Below are positions 29,438 to 39,757 of a stretch of DNA of 64,000 nt, piece by piece (the first letter of the stretch is position 1; every line of letters begins with the position of its first letter). The notes below the pieces were generated by a model. That model worked only from the letters and a program-made list of their open reading frames with translations, was not told where the DNA came from and made no database searches. Source of the stretch: Candidatus Hydrogenedens sp. (GTDB lineage: Bacteria > Hydrogenedentota > Hydrogenedentia > Hydrogenedentales > Hydrogenedentaceae); contig DAOSUS010000001.1 of the NCBI GenBank assembly GCA_035378955.1, positions 1 through 64,000 on the forward strand. The letters are read 5' to 3'. The position numbers and the translations under genes are program-made.

Positions 29438-29831
29438 CTACCAATTTATACCTTGATATTTAATCTATATAATATATACAAAATTTTGTCCCTTATTCAC
29501 ATTTTTAAATATACCTCTTTTCTTTTTTATTTTTAACACACCTGGATAATCATTACTTTCTTCTACATCATTTACATAAAAAAGACGAAAACAATATCCA
29601 AAACATGCAATGGATTTTAAATTACTTTCCTCATTCTATTCACAACTTAAAAAATTCAATATTCTTCTGTATTTACTTATTATTTATTGATAAAAGATGG
29701 GTAAATATTCTATTGTAAATAGAACATGGGCGAAACTGTTGCAACTTATCTCTTTACAAAAGGATTATATTATAATATATAGTTTGATGGAAGACCTATT
29801 TTCACAAAATTAATAAAAAGGAAATCGTTGC
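29438..29831. other. Divergent intergenic control region
   Basis: An AT-rich region separates two divergent operons. It contains a perfect inverted repeat TTCTATT-GTA-AATAGAA at 29708-29724, a possible operator. A TATAAT lies at 29771-29776, 60 bases before the exbB-like start, without a clear -35 at the right distance. No gene is seen. Confidence 0.4.
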
Positions 29832-30566
29832 ATGTTCAAAGGAAAATTATTTTTTTTATTAGCCGCTTGTATTTTTTGCTTCACTCTTATCTCATACGCA
29901 CAAAATAACACGGATACATCCACCATTCCACCTATTCAGCAAAATCTCACATTATGGGATATGATAAAGGCAGGTGGGGTAATACTCTGGATAATTGGGG
30001 TTTTGGGCTTTATTGGATTGGTATGGGCGTTTTATCTCCTGTTGACATTAACACCCCGACGAGAACTACCATCAACCCTCATTCGACGATTGTTTCATTT
30101 GCTACAAGCAGGGGATTACAAAGGGGTACTGGAACTTTGTGAAGGACGGGATAAACTAATTGCCAAAATGGTTTTTGCCGGTGTGAAATTGGTTGGACAC
30201 GACCGCTATGTCATTCAAGATGCTATGGAAAGTGAAGGGGAACGAGGCGCAAGTATTTTATGGCAACGCATATCTTATTTAAATAATATTGCGGTTTTAG
30301 CCCCTTTGTTAGGTCTATTAGGGACGGTATGGGGCATGATGCAGGCTTTCGGGGCTATTGCATTTAATGATGCTCAGGTGAAAGGGCTTACCATGGCATA
30401 CAGCGTAGCCACAGCGATGGTAACTACCGCAGGAGGTTTGGTCGTTGCTATTCCCGCTATGGCAATTTATTTCTATCTACGGGGTAGAGTAAATCGAATT
30501 ATTGCAGAAGTAGAAGCCATCGCCAGTGAAATGGTAGAACTTATTTTGAGAGGAACACGCGTATGA
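29832..30566 (+). CDS. exbB: MotA/TolQ/ExbB-family proton channel
   Basis: The 244-residue protein has an N-terminal signal-like helix and a short periplasmic stretch. Membrane helix 1 (about 45-70), a cytoplasmic domain and helices 2 and 3 follow (AVLAPLLGLLGTVWGMM and MVTTAGGLVVAIPAMAIYFY). The TVWGM/AF and TTAGGLVVAIP blocks are diagnostic of the ExbB/TolQ family. With ExbD it uses the proton gradient to drive a periplasmic partner. The start has aaggaa upstream. It overlaps exbD by four bases. Confidence 0.88.
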   Translation: MFKGKLFFLLAACIFCFTLISYAQNNTDTSTIPPIQQNLTLWDMIKAGGVILWIIGVLGFIGLVWAFYLLLTLTPRRELPSTLIRRLFHLLQAGDYKGVLELCEGRDKLIAKMVFAGVKLVGHDRYVIQDAMESEGERGASILWQRISYLNNIAVLAPLLGLLGTVWGMMQAFGAIAFNDAQVKGLTMAYSVATAMVTTAGGLVVAIPAMAIYFYLRGRVNRIIAEVEAIASEMVELILRGTRV

Positions 30567-31057
30567 GAATTCGTCGGAATTATGAAAATGAACCCGAGCC
30601 CATTCAAATGGCTCCATTGATTGATATTGTCTTTTTGACCCTTGTTTTTTTTATGGCAACTACCGTATATGGCGTTCTGGAATCCGAAATTGACATTACT
30701 TTACCAACAGCAGAAACTTCTGTGCCAACAACACGTAGCCAGGGAGAAATTTATATTAACTTAAAAGCCGATGGTTCTATTGTCGTTAATAATCGTTCTG
30801 TATCCCTATCCGAATTGCAGGAGGTATTGAACAAAGTGTCCCAATTCTTCCCCGGCAGTTCCGTCATTATCCGTGGAGACCAGAGTGCTATGTTAGGCAA
30901 TGCAATACGAGTTTTAGATTGCTGTAGAAAAGCCCATATACAGAATGTAGCCTTTTCCGCAATTAATGAAAAACAAACATCTAACTCCGAAGGCACTGTC
31001 AAAGCAGATACTCCCACAGATACACTTGCTCCTACCCCAGAGACCCCAAAACAATAG
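30563..31057 (+). CDS. exbD: ExbD/TolR-family biopolymer transport protein
   Basis: The 164-residue protein has one membrane helix with the conserved Asp21 in PLIDIVFLTLVFF, the proton-coupling residue of the family. A periplasmic domain follows (about 45-130), and the C-terminal tail is rich in Thr, Pro and Glu. The start overlaps the end of exbB by four bases (ATGA). It forms the ion channel with ExbB and transmits energy to the next proteins in the operon. Confidence 0.88.
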   Translation: MRIRRNYENEPEPIQMAPLIDIVFLTLVFFMATTVYGVLESEIDITLPTAETSVPTTRSQGEIYINLKADGSIVVNNRSVSLSELQEVLNKVSQFFPGSSVIIRGDQSAMLGNAIRVLDCCRKAHIQNVAFSAINEKQTSNSEGTVKADTPTDTLAPTPETPKQ

Positions 31058-31070
31058 ACAGGATTGACGC

Positions 31071-33458
31071 ATGATATTTACGAAGTATTTATATAAATTG
31101 CTTGTTATTCATTTACTATTGGTATATAGTTTTGCATGGACACAATCCCCAGATGCCCTTTCCGATGAAAACACACAACTCGATTTTGCTAACGGTCTTT
31201 ATAGCCGTCAGTTTTTCAAAGAAGCCATCGATGAATATAAAAAGTTTATTGCCCAATATCCCAATTCTCCTAAAATTGGCGAAGTCTATCTCCGTTTAGG
31301 GAAATCTGCTCTCATAGAGAAGCAATATGAAACGGCTATTAGTGCCTTTGACCAGGTAATTAGTAAAGTCTCTGACGCCAACCAACGAATGGAAGCAATA
31401 CTTCGCAAAGGGGAATGTTTTTATTATCTCAAACGCTGGGCAGAATGCGGTGAAACATTAAAACCTTTGATTGAGGAAACAACACCTCCCGACTATCGTC
31501 CTCGGGCTATGTATTTCTACGCCCGTTCTCTTACACAAACTCAAAACTTTGAGTCCGCAATATCTGTATTACAAAACATGATAAAAGATTTTCCAGAATA
31601 TTCATTGACACCCTTCGCAAAATATGTTTTAGGAACTATCTATACCCGTCTTAATCAATTAGAAAATGCAGTATCGGTCCTTTCTGAAGTGGCATCTAAC
31701 GAAAAGGTAGACCCTCAATTGCGTATGGAGTGCAACTTCCGCGTTGCAGAGATATACTCCCAGTTAGGCTGGTATGAAAGCGCCATGAATGCTTATCAAA
31801 CACTTAAAACACAATTTAAAGAAGGTCCCTATAAAGAAAAATCGGATTTTGGATACTTATGGACACTCTATCAGGCAAAGAAATTCGCAGAAGCGATAAA
31901 TGAAGGAAAAACTTTCCTTCAGAATTATCCTCAATCGGAAAAGAAACCTTTTGCCATGTATATCCTTGCCAACTCATTGCTGGAACAAAACCTGTTAGAT
32001 GAAGCCCTGTCTTTCTATAATTCCTTACGACAACAATACGCTGATACCTCCTACGCAACTGAAGCACTCTACAAAATAGCATGGATACACTTTTTAAAGA
32101 ATGACTCTACCACGGCAAAAACGACTGTAACAGAGTTTCTGGATAAAGCCCGTGAGTCTCCATTGCGACCCGATGCTTACTTTTTATTAGGTTCATTATA
32201 TACAGCCGAAGGGAATTATGAAGATGCGATGGAAGAGTTCCAAATGGTATACGAGAAATATCCAACCTCTAAATTTGCCCCTGAGGCATTATATAAATCG
32301 GCAGAATGTGCAGAATTGTTAGGCATTACGAAACCTGCAATTCAATTATACAATCGTTTTATCCAGACCTATCCCCAGCATACATTAATTGTTTCTGCTT
32401 ATCTTCGTTATGGCGATTTACAGGGCAAAGATGGAAATTGGGAAGAAGCATTGAAAACATATCTCCAAGCAAAGGAAATTTCGGAAAATAATCCCCTACA
32501 AGAGCAGGTATTTATACGACTGGCTAGCTGTTACGAACAATTGCATAAAAGAGAAGAAGCCTTTCAAACCTATCAAGATTTTATAAATAAATTTCCGCAA
32601 TCCCAATACGCCCCGGATATGAAATTAAAATTAGGAACTTATTATCTAAAAGAAAAGAAAGACCCTATTAAATCCATTGATTCCTTGCAAAGTTTATTAT
32701 CTCAAAATCCTCCCCCAATAATTGCAGGACAAACATGGCTGGCAATTAGCATCGCTTATTATGAAGTAAAAGACTACGAAAAATCTGCAGAAGCATTATT
32801 TAAAACCATTTCAGATTATCCTCAGGTTACGGTTGGAGAAGAACAGTTTGCCTGGTTAGCCCAGTATTATCTGGATGCTAAAAAATGGGACCTGGCTCGT
32901 CAGGTGTTAAAACGAATGCAAGAGGTATTGAAAGATTATCCCGCTCCTCAAAGATTACAGTTCCGTTATGCAGAATGTATCCATAATTTAGGAAAGTTAG
33001 ATGAAGCCATCAAAGAATACCAAAAGGTTGTAGATATGGCTCCCTCTTCCACATCTGCGACAGAATCTTTATATCGCATAGCCCAGATTTATGAACAAAC
33101 AAATCAGCTTCCTCAAGCACTGGAATTTTATGAACGCTGTGCTAATAATGGAGGAAGTGAAACGAGCGCCCGTGCCCAATTTCGACTCTCAGAAATTTAC
33201 GAAAACAAAGGTGAGATTGAAAAAGCCGGAAAAAATTATCTGAAAGTGGCTATCCTTTATCTTCATCCCGAACTTTCTCCCGAAGCATTATGGCGTTCTG
33301 GAAATTGTTATTTAAAGATTAATGAAAAAGAAAACGCTCAAAGAGCGTTTCAAGAACTATTAGACGATTTTCCTTCGCATCCTCTGGCGGAAAAGGTAAA
33401 AAGTATGTTGTCCAGCGAAAAAGAAAATACAGCGGCTTTATCGACAGAACCGAGGTAG
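31071..33458 (+). CDS. Secreted TPR-repeat protein
   Basis: The 795-residue protein has a signal peptide (about 1-24) and then consists of tetratricopeptide repeats through to residue about 780. Each unit has the pattern A...Y..FI..YP.S....EA...A, like YbgF/BamD/CpoB proteins. It is periplasmic or outer-membrane associated. Such proteins connect energised complexes (Tol, TonB) to envelope targets. It lies in the ExbBD operon, 13 bases after exbD, with aggattgacgc ahead of its ATG. Its first ten arginine codons are all CGN. Confidence 0.85.
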   Translation: MIFTKYLYKLLVIHLLLVYSFAWTQSPDALSDENTQLDFANGLYSRQFFKEAIDEYKKFIAQYPNSPKIGEVYLRLGKSALIEKQYETAISAFDQVISKVSDANQRMEAILRKGECFYYLKRWAECGETLKPLIEETTPPDYRPRAMYFYARSLTQTQNFESAISVLQNMIKDFPEYSLTPFAKYVLGTIYTRLNQLENAVSVLSEVASNEKVDPQLRMECNFRVAEIYSQLGWYESAMNAYQTLKTQFKEGPYKEKSDFGYLWTLYQAKKFAEAINEGKTFLQNYPQSEKKPFAMYILANSLLEQNLLDEALSFYNSLRQQYADTSYATEALYKIAWIHFLKNDSTTAKTTVTEFLDKARESPLRPDAYFLLGSLYTAEGNYEDAMEEFQMVYEKYPTSKFAPEALYKSAECAELLGITKPAIQLYNRFIQTYPQHTLIVSAYLRYGDLQGKDGNWEEALKTYLQAKEISENNPLQEQVFIRLASCYEQLHKREEAFQTYQDFINKFPQSQYAPDMKLKLGTYYLKEKKDPIKSIDSLQSLLSQNPPPIIAGQTWLAISIAYYEVKDYEKSAEALFKTISDYPQVTVGEEQFAWLAQYYLDAKKWDLARQVLKRMQEVLKDYPAPQRLQFRYAECIHNLGKLDEAIKEYQKVVDMAPSSTSATESLYRIAQIYEQTNQLPQALEFYERCANNGGSETSARAQFRLSEIYENKGEIEKAGKNYLKVAILYLHPELSPEALWRSGNCYLKINEKENAQRAFQELLDDFPSHPLAEKVKSMLSSEKENTAALSTEPR

Positions 33459-33462
33459 ATTT

Positions 33463-35289
33463 ATGTCCAGGGCGAACATAAAAAATAATCGTTCTATATC
33501 TTCAGGAACCATCGAATTCCTGAGGAGTAAACGCGTTCGCTTCTGGGTTAGCGTTATCATTAGCCTCATCTTATACTTCTCAATCATTTATTCCTCTCAA
33601 TATATCCCCTTATTTGTAACAGGACCGAATCGAATTCCTCTAAACATCCGCGTCAAATTAGTTGATGAAAAAATAACTGTTTCCCAACAAATGGAGGAAC
33701 CTATCAGCACATCCCTGTCTACCCGTCCTATTTCGTTCCAGAAATTTATAGATGAAATACTTCCATCTACAGAGATACCCGAACCTCCTCATGCTTCATC
33801 CTTACAAAAGGAAGAATTAGCCAAACAGGCCGTAACAGAACTTATTGACCGACCCACAGAAACTTCTACACCGGACGAAGTTATCCAGCAAGTAGAAGAG
33901 CGAATCCTTATGATTGAAAAAGAATCCGAAAAGGATACCGTAGATGTTGCCCGTCGAATACTACCGCCACCCGAAGAAAATATAATAAAACCCGACGAAA
34001 CGCCTACCTTCTCCCTGGATAACACAGTCCTATCCTCACAGGGAACGCCAATTTCCTCGTCGGATATACCGCGTATAATTGGGACTTCACCCGCTACCGA
34101 ACAAACCTCTTCGGAAACTACAGAAACAAATCAAGCCCCCGTTGTATTAGTACCCGAATTAGAACCCATAGAACCCCCCATCCCAATAGAACAAGTTTTA
34201 GAACAGGAAATTATTGAACAACCTATCATGGAAGAAACTCAAAAAGAAAAAGAAAGCCGTCCGTATGAATTCTGGGATGACCTATTTGAATTACAGTTAA
34301 AAACATATTACGAACAAGATAAAAAGCAGGGGTTCTTTCAATTGGTTATCTCCCCTAAAAAAGAGGCTAAAATCACTCCATTGCAAAAACAGGTTGCTTT
34401 TATTATTGACAGTTCCGCAAGTATAGGACAGCGGAAATTAGACCAAACAATAAAGGGCGTTCGTGAGGCATTGCAGCAACTTCGTAAGGAAGACCTTTTT
34501 AATATTATTCTATTCCGTGAACGGGCTTCATTTTTTGCAGAAGGATATATAAAGGCAACATCAGAAAATAAAAATTCGGCTCAAAAATTTTTGCAACAAA
34601 TACCTTCAACCGGACAAACCGATGTTTTTAACTCCGTTCGCCAAATAATACAAATTCCTACAACCCCCGGATTGCCTAATATCCTCTGGTTATACTCCGA
34701 TGGAAAACCGACTATTGGCCTTCGCGATACCCGTGCCATTATTGCTAATCTTACATTAGAAAATCAGGGCAAATATGAAATATTTACAACAGGTGGAGGA
34801 AACACGGTTGACCGATACCTTCTGGAATTGCTTGCTTACTTAAATCGTGGGTTTTGTGTAATTCGGAACAATATAGACCAGTTTTCCACAGCGATACCGC
34901 AAGCATTCCAAAAAATACAAAACCCCATACTTATTGATGTATCTATGGACTTTGGTGCAATACCTCGCGATAACATATATCCTTTCATCTTTCCTAACTT
35001 TTATCAGGGTGTCCCTGTTTCTATCTTCGGAAAGTTTAATCCGGAGACCCAGAAAAATTTCGTATTCCGTCTTCAAGGAAATGCGGCAGGCAAACGAAAG
35101 GAAATTATTTTCCGCGCCGATTTATCCCAATCCAGTTCGGGCGATTTTGATATTGCACAAAAATGGGCTTTTCATAAGGCTTTTTATATAATAGGTAGAA
35201 TCGTCCGTGAGGGCGAAAAACCTGAATTATTACAAATATTAAACGAACTTAAAGAAAAATATAACATTAAAACAACTTATACGCCATGA
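33463..35289 (+). CDS. Membrane-anchored VWA protein in the ExbBD operon
   Basis: The 608-residue protein has a short basic cytoplasmic start, one membrane helix (about 28-50) and a Pro/Glu/Thr-rich periplasmic spacer (about 70-265), then a von Willebrand A domain (about 300-480). The metal site is complete: D316-S-S318-A-S320, Thr386 in STGQTD and Asp413 in SDGKPT. The N-terminus is arranged like TonB or TolA (basic start, one helix, Pro-rich linker), but the C-terminus is a VWA domain rather than a TonB domain. It starts after gaggtagattt and overlaps the sugar kinase by four bases. It may be the ExbBD effector, binding a partner through its metal site; this is inferred. Confidence 0.8.
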   Translation: MSRANIKNNRSISSGTIEFLRSKRVRFWVSVIISLILYFSIIYSSQYIPLFVTGPNRIPLNIRVKLVDEKITVSQQMEEPISTSLSTRPISFQKFIDEILPSTEIPEPPHASSLQKEELAKQAVTELIDRPTETSTPDEVIQQVEERILMIEKESEKDTVDVARRILPPPEENIIKPDETPTFSLDNTVLSSQGTPISSSDIPRIIGTSPATEQTSSETTETNQAPVVLVPELEPIEPPIPIEQVLEQEIIEQPIMEETQKEKESRPYEFWDDLFELQLKTYYEQDKKQGFFQLVISPKKEAKITPLQKQVAFIIDSSASIGQRKLDQTIKGVREALQQLRKEDLFNIILFRERASFFAEGYIKATSENKNSAQKFLQQIPSTGQTDVFNSVRQIIQIPTTPGLPNILWLYSDGKPTIGLRDTRAIIANLTLENQGKYEIFTTGGGNTVDRYLLELLAYLNRGFCVIRNNIDQFSTAIPQAFQKIQNPILIDVSMDFGAIPRDNIYPFIFPNFYQGVPVSIFGKFNPETQKNFVFRLQGNAAGKRKEIIFRADLSQSSSGDFDIAQKWAFHKAFYIIGRIVREGEKPELLQILNELKEKYNIKTTYTP

Positions 35290-36947
35290 TGATACTCGCA
35301 AGTAAATGGATTGAATTTCTTCTCTCAAATTCTACAGAACAGAAGAGATTTCTCTCTAACACCTATGGTAATGCAGGGCAAGAACGAATTAAATTAATTA
35401 TTCAGACCTTGCAAAAATTTATTGATACATTGGGTGATAAACATGTTTTCATCACAAGATGTCCCGGTAGAATAAACCTTCGTGGAATGCATATAGATAC
35501 ACACGGGGGGTTTTTAAACCTGATGACCATTGAACAAGAACTTGTTTTAATAGGACACCCCCGTGATGATGATAAGTTTTGTATATACAATTTAGAAACC
35601 AAACACAAACCCTTTCTTTCCTCTTTCCGCTCTTTGCAAAAGGAATATCCCCTCCAATCCTCATGGAAAGATATTTGCCATCATGCTCAAAATCGCACCG
35701 ATACTTCCAGCCATTGGCACCAATATATTATCGGCACACTTCTTCGTTTTGCCCAACAAACAAAAAGACCTCTGACAACAGGTATCGAAGTTGTCGTGGG
35801 TGGGGATATTCCCGAAGGTTCTGCATTAAGTTCCTCGCATGCTTTATGTATTGTTTTGCTTCAGGCTCTTATGTATAACAGTCATGATAATTTTGAGATA
35901 ACAACTCAATTGAAAATGGTTCAGGATGCGGAATGGTTTACCGGAGCAAGAAGTGGACTTAGTGACCAGACAGCGGAGTTATTAGGGAAAAAGGATACTT
36001 TATTAGGCGTTCGTCTTAATCCCGAAACAGCAGAAATATTAGAAATGAATTATCATCCCTTTCCGAACGATGTTTCTGTAATTATTACCAATTCCAGAAC
36101 GCAACGAGACATCAGTTCAACCCATGCTGTTTCCTATATTAAAAATCGCTTCGCCTATTCCGTAGCATTAACGATATTAAAGGAAATTTTGAAATCACAA
36201 GGAGTAGACGCAGATACATTAAAAAATTTCCAGTCTCTTGCCGATTTTTCACCAGAACGACTTGGTGGAATTCGAAACCTTTATACACTATTTCGTGCCA
36301 TTCCTCATGCTTTGCCCGTCAAAACATTACTTGAAGATTTTGATATTCCCGGTATTCATGAAACTTTCGAACGATATTACGGACATCTTCCCCAAGAAGA
36401 ACATCCCAAAGTAGTTCCTATACGCGGACCTTTAGTTTTTGGTATTTGCGAATCTATTCGAGCCCGATATTTCTTCGAAGCCATACAACAGGGCGACATA
36501 TTAATGGCAGGCTATTTAATGACATTAGGACATAATGGCGACCGTATTCTTGATACCTCAGGCAATCCCTTCCATCGAGAAGTAACCGACGATATGTTAT
36601 TCGTGTATGAAGACCTTCAAATTGCACCTTACTCCCTCATAGGTGATTTCGGTGCCAGCACCCCTGTCCTCGACAAATTAGTGGATATAGCGAACGAGAA
36701 CGGGGCTTTGGGCTCATCCCTCACAGGTGCAGGATTAGGCGGAGTTGTATTAAGTCTTTGCAAAAAGGAAGATACCCCTACCATAAAAAAGGCATTACAA
36801 AACTGGCTTTGCTCGGATGAGTATGCACAACTTTTAAACCGCCCATCACCACTCTCACCTGAAGAATCTGAAAAATCTATGTTTGTCCATAACTCCACTC
36901 AAGGGGCAAATGTAATACCTGCTCCGAATTTATCTCTTGTTCACTAA
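35286..36947 (+). CDS. GHMP-family sugar kinase, galactokinase-like
   Basis: The 553-residue protein has the galactokinase-type signature RCPGRINLRGMHIDTHGG at about 58-75. It also has the GHMP ATP-binding motif GGDIPEGSALSSSHA (about 172-186), Asp227 in SGLSDQTAE as the catalytic base, and C-terminal GSSLTGAGLGGVV (about 475-487). About 390 residues is usual for galactokinase, so extra sequence is present, including an inserted stretch between about 300 and 460. The sugar could be galactose or another C1-phosphorylated sugar such as fucose or galacturonate. It ends 18 bases inside the convergent aminotransferase gene. Confidence 0.78.
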   Translation: MMILASKWIEFLLSNSTEQKRFLSNTYGNAGQERIKLIIQTLQKFIDTLGDKHVFITRCPGRINLRGMHIDTHGGFLNLMTIEQELVLIGHPRDDDKFCIYNLETKHKPFLSSFRSLQKEYPLQSSWKDICHHAQNRTDTSSHWHQYIIGTLLRFAQQTKRPLTTGIEVVVGGDIPEGSALSSSHALCIVLLQALMYNSHDNFEITTQLKMVQDAEWFTGARSGLSDQTAELLGKKDTLLGVRLNPETAEILEMNYHPFPNDVSVIITNSRTQRDISSTHAVSYIKNRFAYSVALTILKEILKSQGVDADTLKNFQSLADFSPERLGGIRNLYTLFRAIPHALPVKTLLEDFDIPGIHETFERYYGHLPQEEHPKVVPIRGPLVFGICESIRARYFFEAIQQGDILMAGYLMTLGHNGDRILDTSGNPFHREVTDDMLFVYEDLQIAPYSLIGDFGASTPVLDKLVDIANENGALGSSLTGAGLGGVVLSLCKKEDTPTIKKALQNWLCSDEYAQLLNRPSPLSPEESEKSMFVHNSTQGANVIPAPNLSLVH

Positions 36948-38042
36948 AAATGATTTAATCCCTTCGACAACATACGCTACCTCTTCAGGAGTCATTTCGG
37001 GATAGATAGGTAACGCCAACACCTCCTGAGAGGCTTTTTCTGCTTGCGGATATTTTTCCTGTGATGAAGCAAATGGACGGAAGCAGGGTTGCAGATGAAT
37101 TGGAATGGGATAAAACACAGCCGTAGAAATACCTCGCTCCTGAAGAAACTGCCGTGCCTTATCACGGTCAGGAATACGAATAACATATTGATGATATATA
37201 GCATAACTACCTTCCCGTTCCACAGGAAGTTGCAATTCCGAAATTTCTTTCAAATGTTCCGTATAATAACGGGCTATCTCCCTTCGTTTCTCATTCCATT
37301 CCTGCAAATAACGAAGTTTTACACTTAATATACCTGCCTGTAATGTATGTAAATGGCTGTTATAACCAATGCACTCATGCTCATAAGTCTTTTTAGAGCC
37401 ATGACAACGCAATAACAAAATTCGTTCTGCTATTTGTTTATCATTTGTCGTAATCAATCCCCCTTCTCCCATAGCTCCTAAATTTTTTGTCGGGTAAAAA
37501 CTAAAAGCACCTGCATCACCCCAATTGCCTGCCTTTTTTTCAAATAAATGGGCTCCCATGGCTTGGGCAGAATCCTCAAGAATAGAAAGGGAATATCGTT
37601 TCGCTAAACTTACAAAAGCTCCCATGTCTACACATTGACCATACAAATGAACAGGAAGTAAAATTTTCGTTCGCTCGGAAATTTTCTTTTCTACTTCTTG
37701 GGGATTTAAATGATAGGTATCAGGTTCAATATCTGCAAACACAGGGATACCTCCCGCCAACACAATGCTACTGGCAGTAGCGATAAAAGAAAACGGTGTA
37801 GTAATTACCTCATCACCCGATTGTAAACCTAAAGCCTTTAATCCAATTACCAGTGCATCCGTTCCCGAGCCCACACCTATAGCATAAGAACATTGAATAA
37901 ACGCCTTTACCTCTTCCTCAAACCGTGCAAGAACATTACCCCCCCGAAATTGTTGTGTTTCCAGAACCTCCTCTATGGCTTTTAAAATCTCTTCTTTCAT
38001 GTGTCTATATTGAGCCTTTAAGTTTAACATCGGAACTTGCAT
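36930..38042 (-). CDS. DegT/DnrJ/EryC1/StrS-family sugar aminotransferase
   Basis: The 370-residue PLP enzyme has the catalytic Lys186 in SFYPTKNLGAMGEGG. It also has the cofactor phosphate-binding GSGTDAL near the start, the DSAQAMGA region with the pyridine-pairing Asp, and the end YHQYVIRIPDR of sugar-nucleotide aminotransferases. It transfers an amino group to a keto-sugar nucleotide. It lies on the same strand as lpxA and lpxB, about 5 kb downstream of the Gfo/Idh gene. GnnB, which makes UDP-2,3-diamino sugar for lipid A, belongs to this family, so that role is possible, though WbpE-like or other O-antigen roles are equally likely. Confidence 0.85.
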   Translation of the reverse strand: MQVPMLNLKAQYRHMKEEILKAIEEVLETQQFRGGNVLARFEEEVKAFIQCSYAIGVGSGTDALVIGLKALGLQSGDEVITTPFSFIATASSIVLAGGIPVFADIEPDTYHLNPQEVEKKISERTKILLPVHLYGQCVDMGAFVSLAKRYSLSILEDSAQAMGAHLFEKKAGNWGDAGAFSFYPTKNLGAMGEGGLITTNDKQIAERILLLRCHGSKKTYEHECIGYNSHLHTLQAGILSVKLRYLQEWNEKRREIARYYTEHLKEISELQLPVEREGSYAIYHQYVIRIPDRDKARQFLQERGISTAVFYPIPIHLQPCFRPFASSQEKYPQAEKASQEVLALPIYPEMTPEEVAYVVEGIKSFLVNKR

Positions 38043-38211
38043 AAAACAAAACTATCCTCCATTTGCCAATAATAGAATTCCTAGGAGAGATATCTCATGA
38101 AACAAAACATATATATAGAGCAAATACATGTCTACCTTCTCCCCTTTTATTACTAAAAAGCATTTATTAAAATTTTCAATTCATTTTTAATAAATAAAAG
38201 AATAGAGACGA

Positions 38212-39693
38212 TTACATTTTTTGCATACTATTCAAGAAATCAGCGTTGTTCTTTGTTTTCTTTAACTTTTCAATCAGCAATTCTGTTGCTTCAACAGTAT
38301 CCAGCGGACTTAATACACGCAGTAATAACCAAATTTTTTCAAGGTCTTCTTTAGCAATAAGCAATTCTTCTTTTCGTGTCCGTGAAAGCATCACATTAAT
38401 TGCTGGGAATATCCGTTTTTCCATCAAACGACGATCTAAATGGATTTCCATATTCCCCGTGCCTTTAAATTCTTCAAAGATAACATCGTCCATACGACTG
38501 CCTGTATCAATTAATGCGGTGGAAAGGATAGTTAAACTTCCACCTTCTTCTACCTTTCTTGCAGCACCGAAAAACCGTTTCGGTTTTTGTAATGCGTTGG
38601 CTTCAATACCACCCGATAACACTTTTCCGCTGGATGGCACAAGCACATTATAGGCACGGGCAAGGCGTGTCATTGAGTCCAACAAAATTACCACATCTTT
38701 TTTATGCTCCACAAGTCGTTTGGCTTTGTTCAAAACCATCTCTGCCACCTGAACATGCCTATCCGGGGGCTCATCGAAAGTAGATGCAATAACTTCCGCA
38801 GCAACGGAACGCCTCATATCCGTAACTTCTTCAGGTCTTTCATCAATAAGCAATACAATAATAGTAACCTCCGGATGATTTTTGGTAATACTATTAGCTA
38901 TTTTCTGCAGCAAAACGGTTTTCCCGGTAAATGGTGCGGCAACAATAAGCCCGCGTTGTCCTTTGCCGATAGGGGAAATAAGGTCCATAATCCGCATGGC
39001 TATTTCATCCGAGGTCGTTTCAAGATAGAACCGTTCATTGGGATGAAGGGGAGTTAAACTATCAAAAAGCAATCGCTGATGAGCAATTTCGGGAGGGTCC
39101 CCATTTACAGATTCTACCTTCAACAGAGCAAAATACCGTTCCCCTTCTTTCGGTGGGCGAACATGCCCACGGATAGTATCCCCCGTCCACAATCCAAATT
39201 TGCGTATCTGAGACGGGGACACATATATATCATCCGGTCCCGGAAGATATGAAGCATCCGGAGAACGCAAAAAACCATAATTATCAGGCAATATTTCCAG
39301 TGTCCCTTCACCAACAACAGAACCGGAATGCTCAAAACTTTTTTGTAAAATCTTGAAGATAAGGTCTTGTTTTTTTAGTGAACCTGGGTCATCAATTGCC
39401 AAATTTCCCGCTATTTCACTTAATTGAGGGACAGACATCTTTTTCAAATCTGCAATCGAAATTTCAGGTCCGTCTGTCCGAATTTCATCAAATTCCTCTT
39501 CTGCCACATCCAGCACAGGAGGCCTTTTCGTTGGATTTTGATGATTGTTTCGATTGTTCCGATTGTTTCGGACATTTCGGTTTGAATTTTGATGAGAGTT
39601 TGAACGATGTGAGTAAGTCTTTTTGTTGCCCATAGTTCCAAACTTCCGTTGTTCATGTTGTTTGTTGTTTACTGTTGTTCGATAATCATTCAT
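38212..39693 (-). CDS. rho: Transcription termination factor Rho
   Basis: I place the start at 39693, because aaggaa precedes that ATG; the longest frame starts 12 codons earlier. The protein has 493 residues. The first about 75 are an Asn/Arg-rich, low-complexity insertion (with [13 protein letters not shown]). The Rho N-domain and OB-fold follow ([20 protein letters not shown]). The ATPase has a Walker A of [13 protein letters not shown] (Lys258), [12 protein letters not shown], and the Rho-specific [19 protein letters not shown]. Phe255 takes the place of a Lys usual in Rho P-loops. It unwinds RNA-DNA and ends transcription; few intrinsic terminators are visible in this window. Confidence 0.93.
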   Translation of the reverse strand: MNDYRTTVNNKQHEQRKFGTMGNKKTYSHRSNSHQNSNRNVRNNRNNRNNHQNPTKRPPVLDVAEEEFDEIRTDGPEISIADLKKMSVPQLSEIAGNLAIDDPGSLKKQDLIFKILQKSFEHSGSVVGEGTLEILPDNYGFLRSPDASYLPGPDDIYVSPSQIRKFGLWTGDTIRGHVRPPKEGERYFALLKVESVNGDPPEIAHQRLLFDSLTPLHPNERFYLETTSDEIAMRIMDLISPIGKGQRGLIVAAPFTGKTVLLQKIANSITKNHPEVTIIVLLIDERPEEVTDMRRSVAAEVIASTFDEPPDRHVQVAEMVLNKAKRLVEHKKDVVILLDSMTRLARAYNVLVPSSGKVLSGGIEANALQKPKRFFGAARKVEEGGSLTILSTALIDTGSRMDDVIFEEFKGTGNMEIHLDRRLMEKRIFPAINVMLSRTRKEELLIAKEDLEKIWLLLRVLSPLDTVEATELLIEKLKKTKNNADFLNSMQKM

Positions 39694-39757
39694 AAAAAAT
39701 TCCTTATTTTCTAATAGCGAAAGACACATTCGCTATTATTTCCAAATCTTACATATA

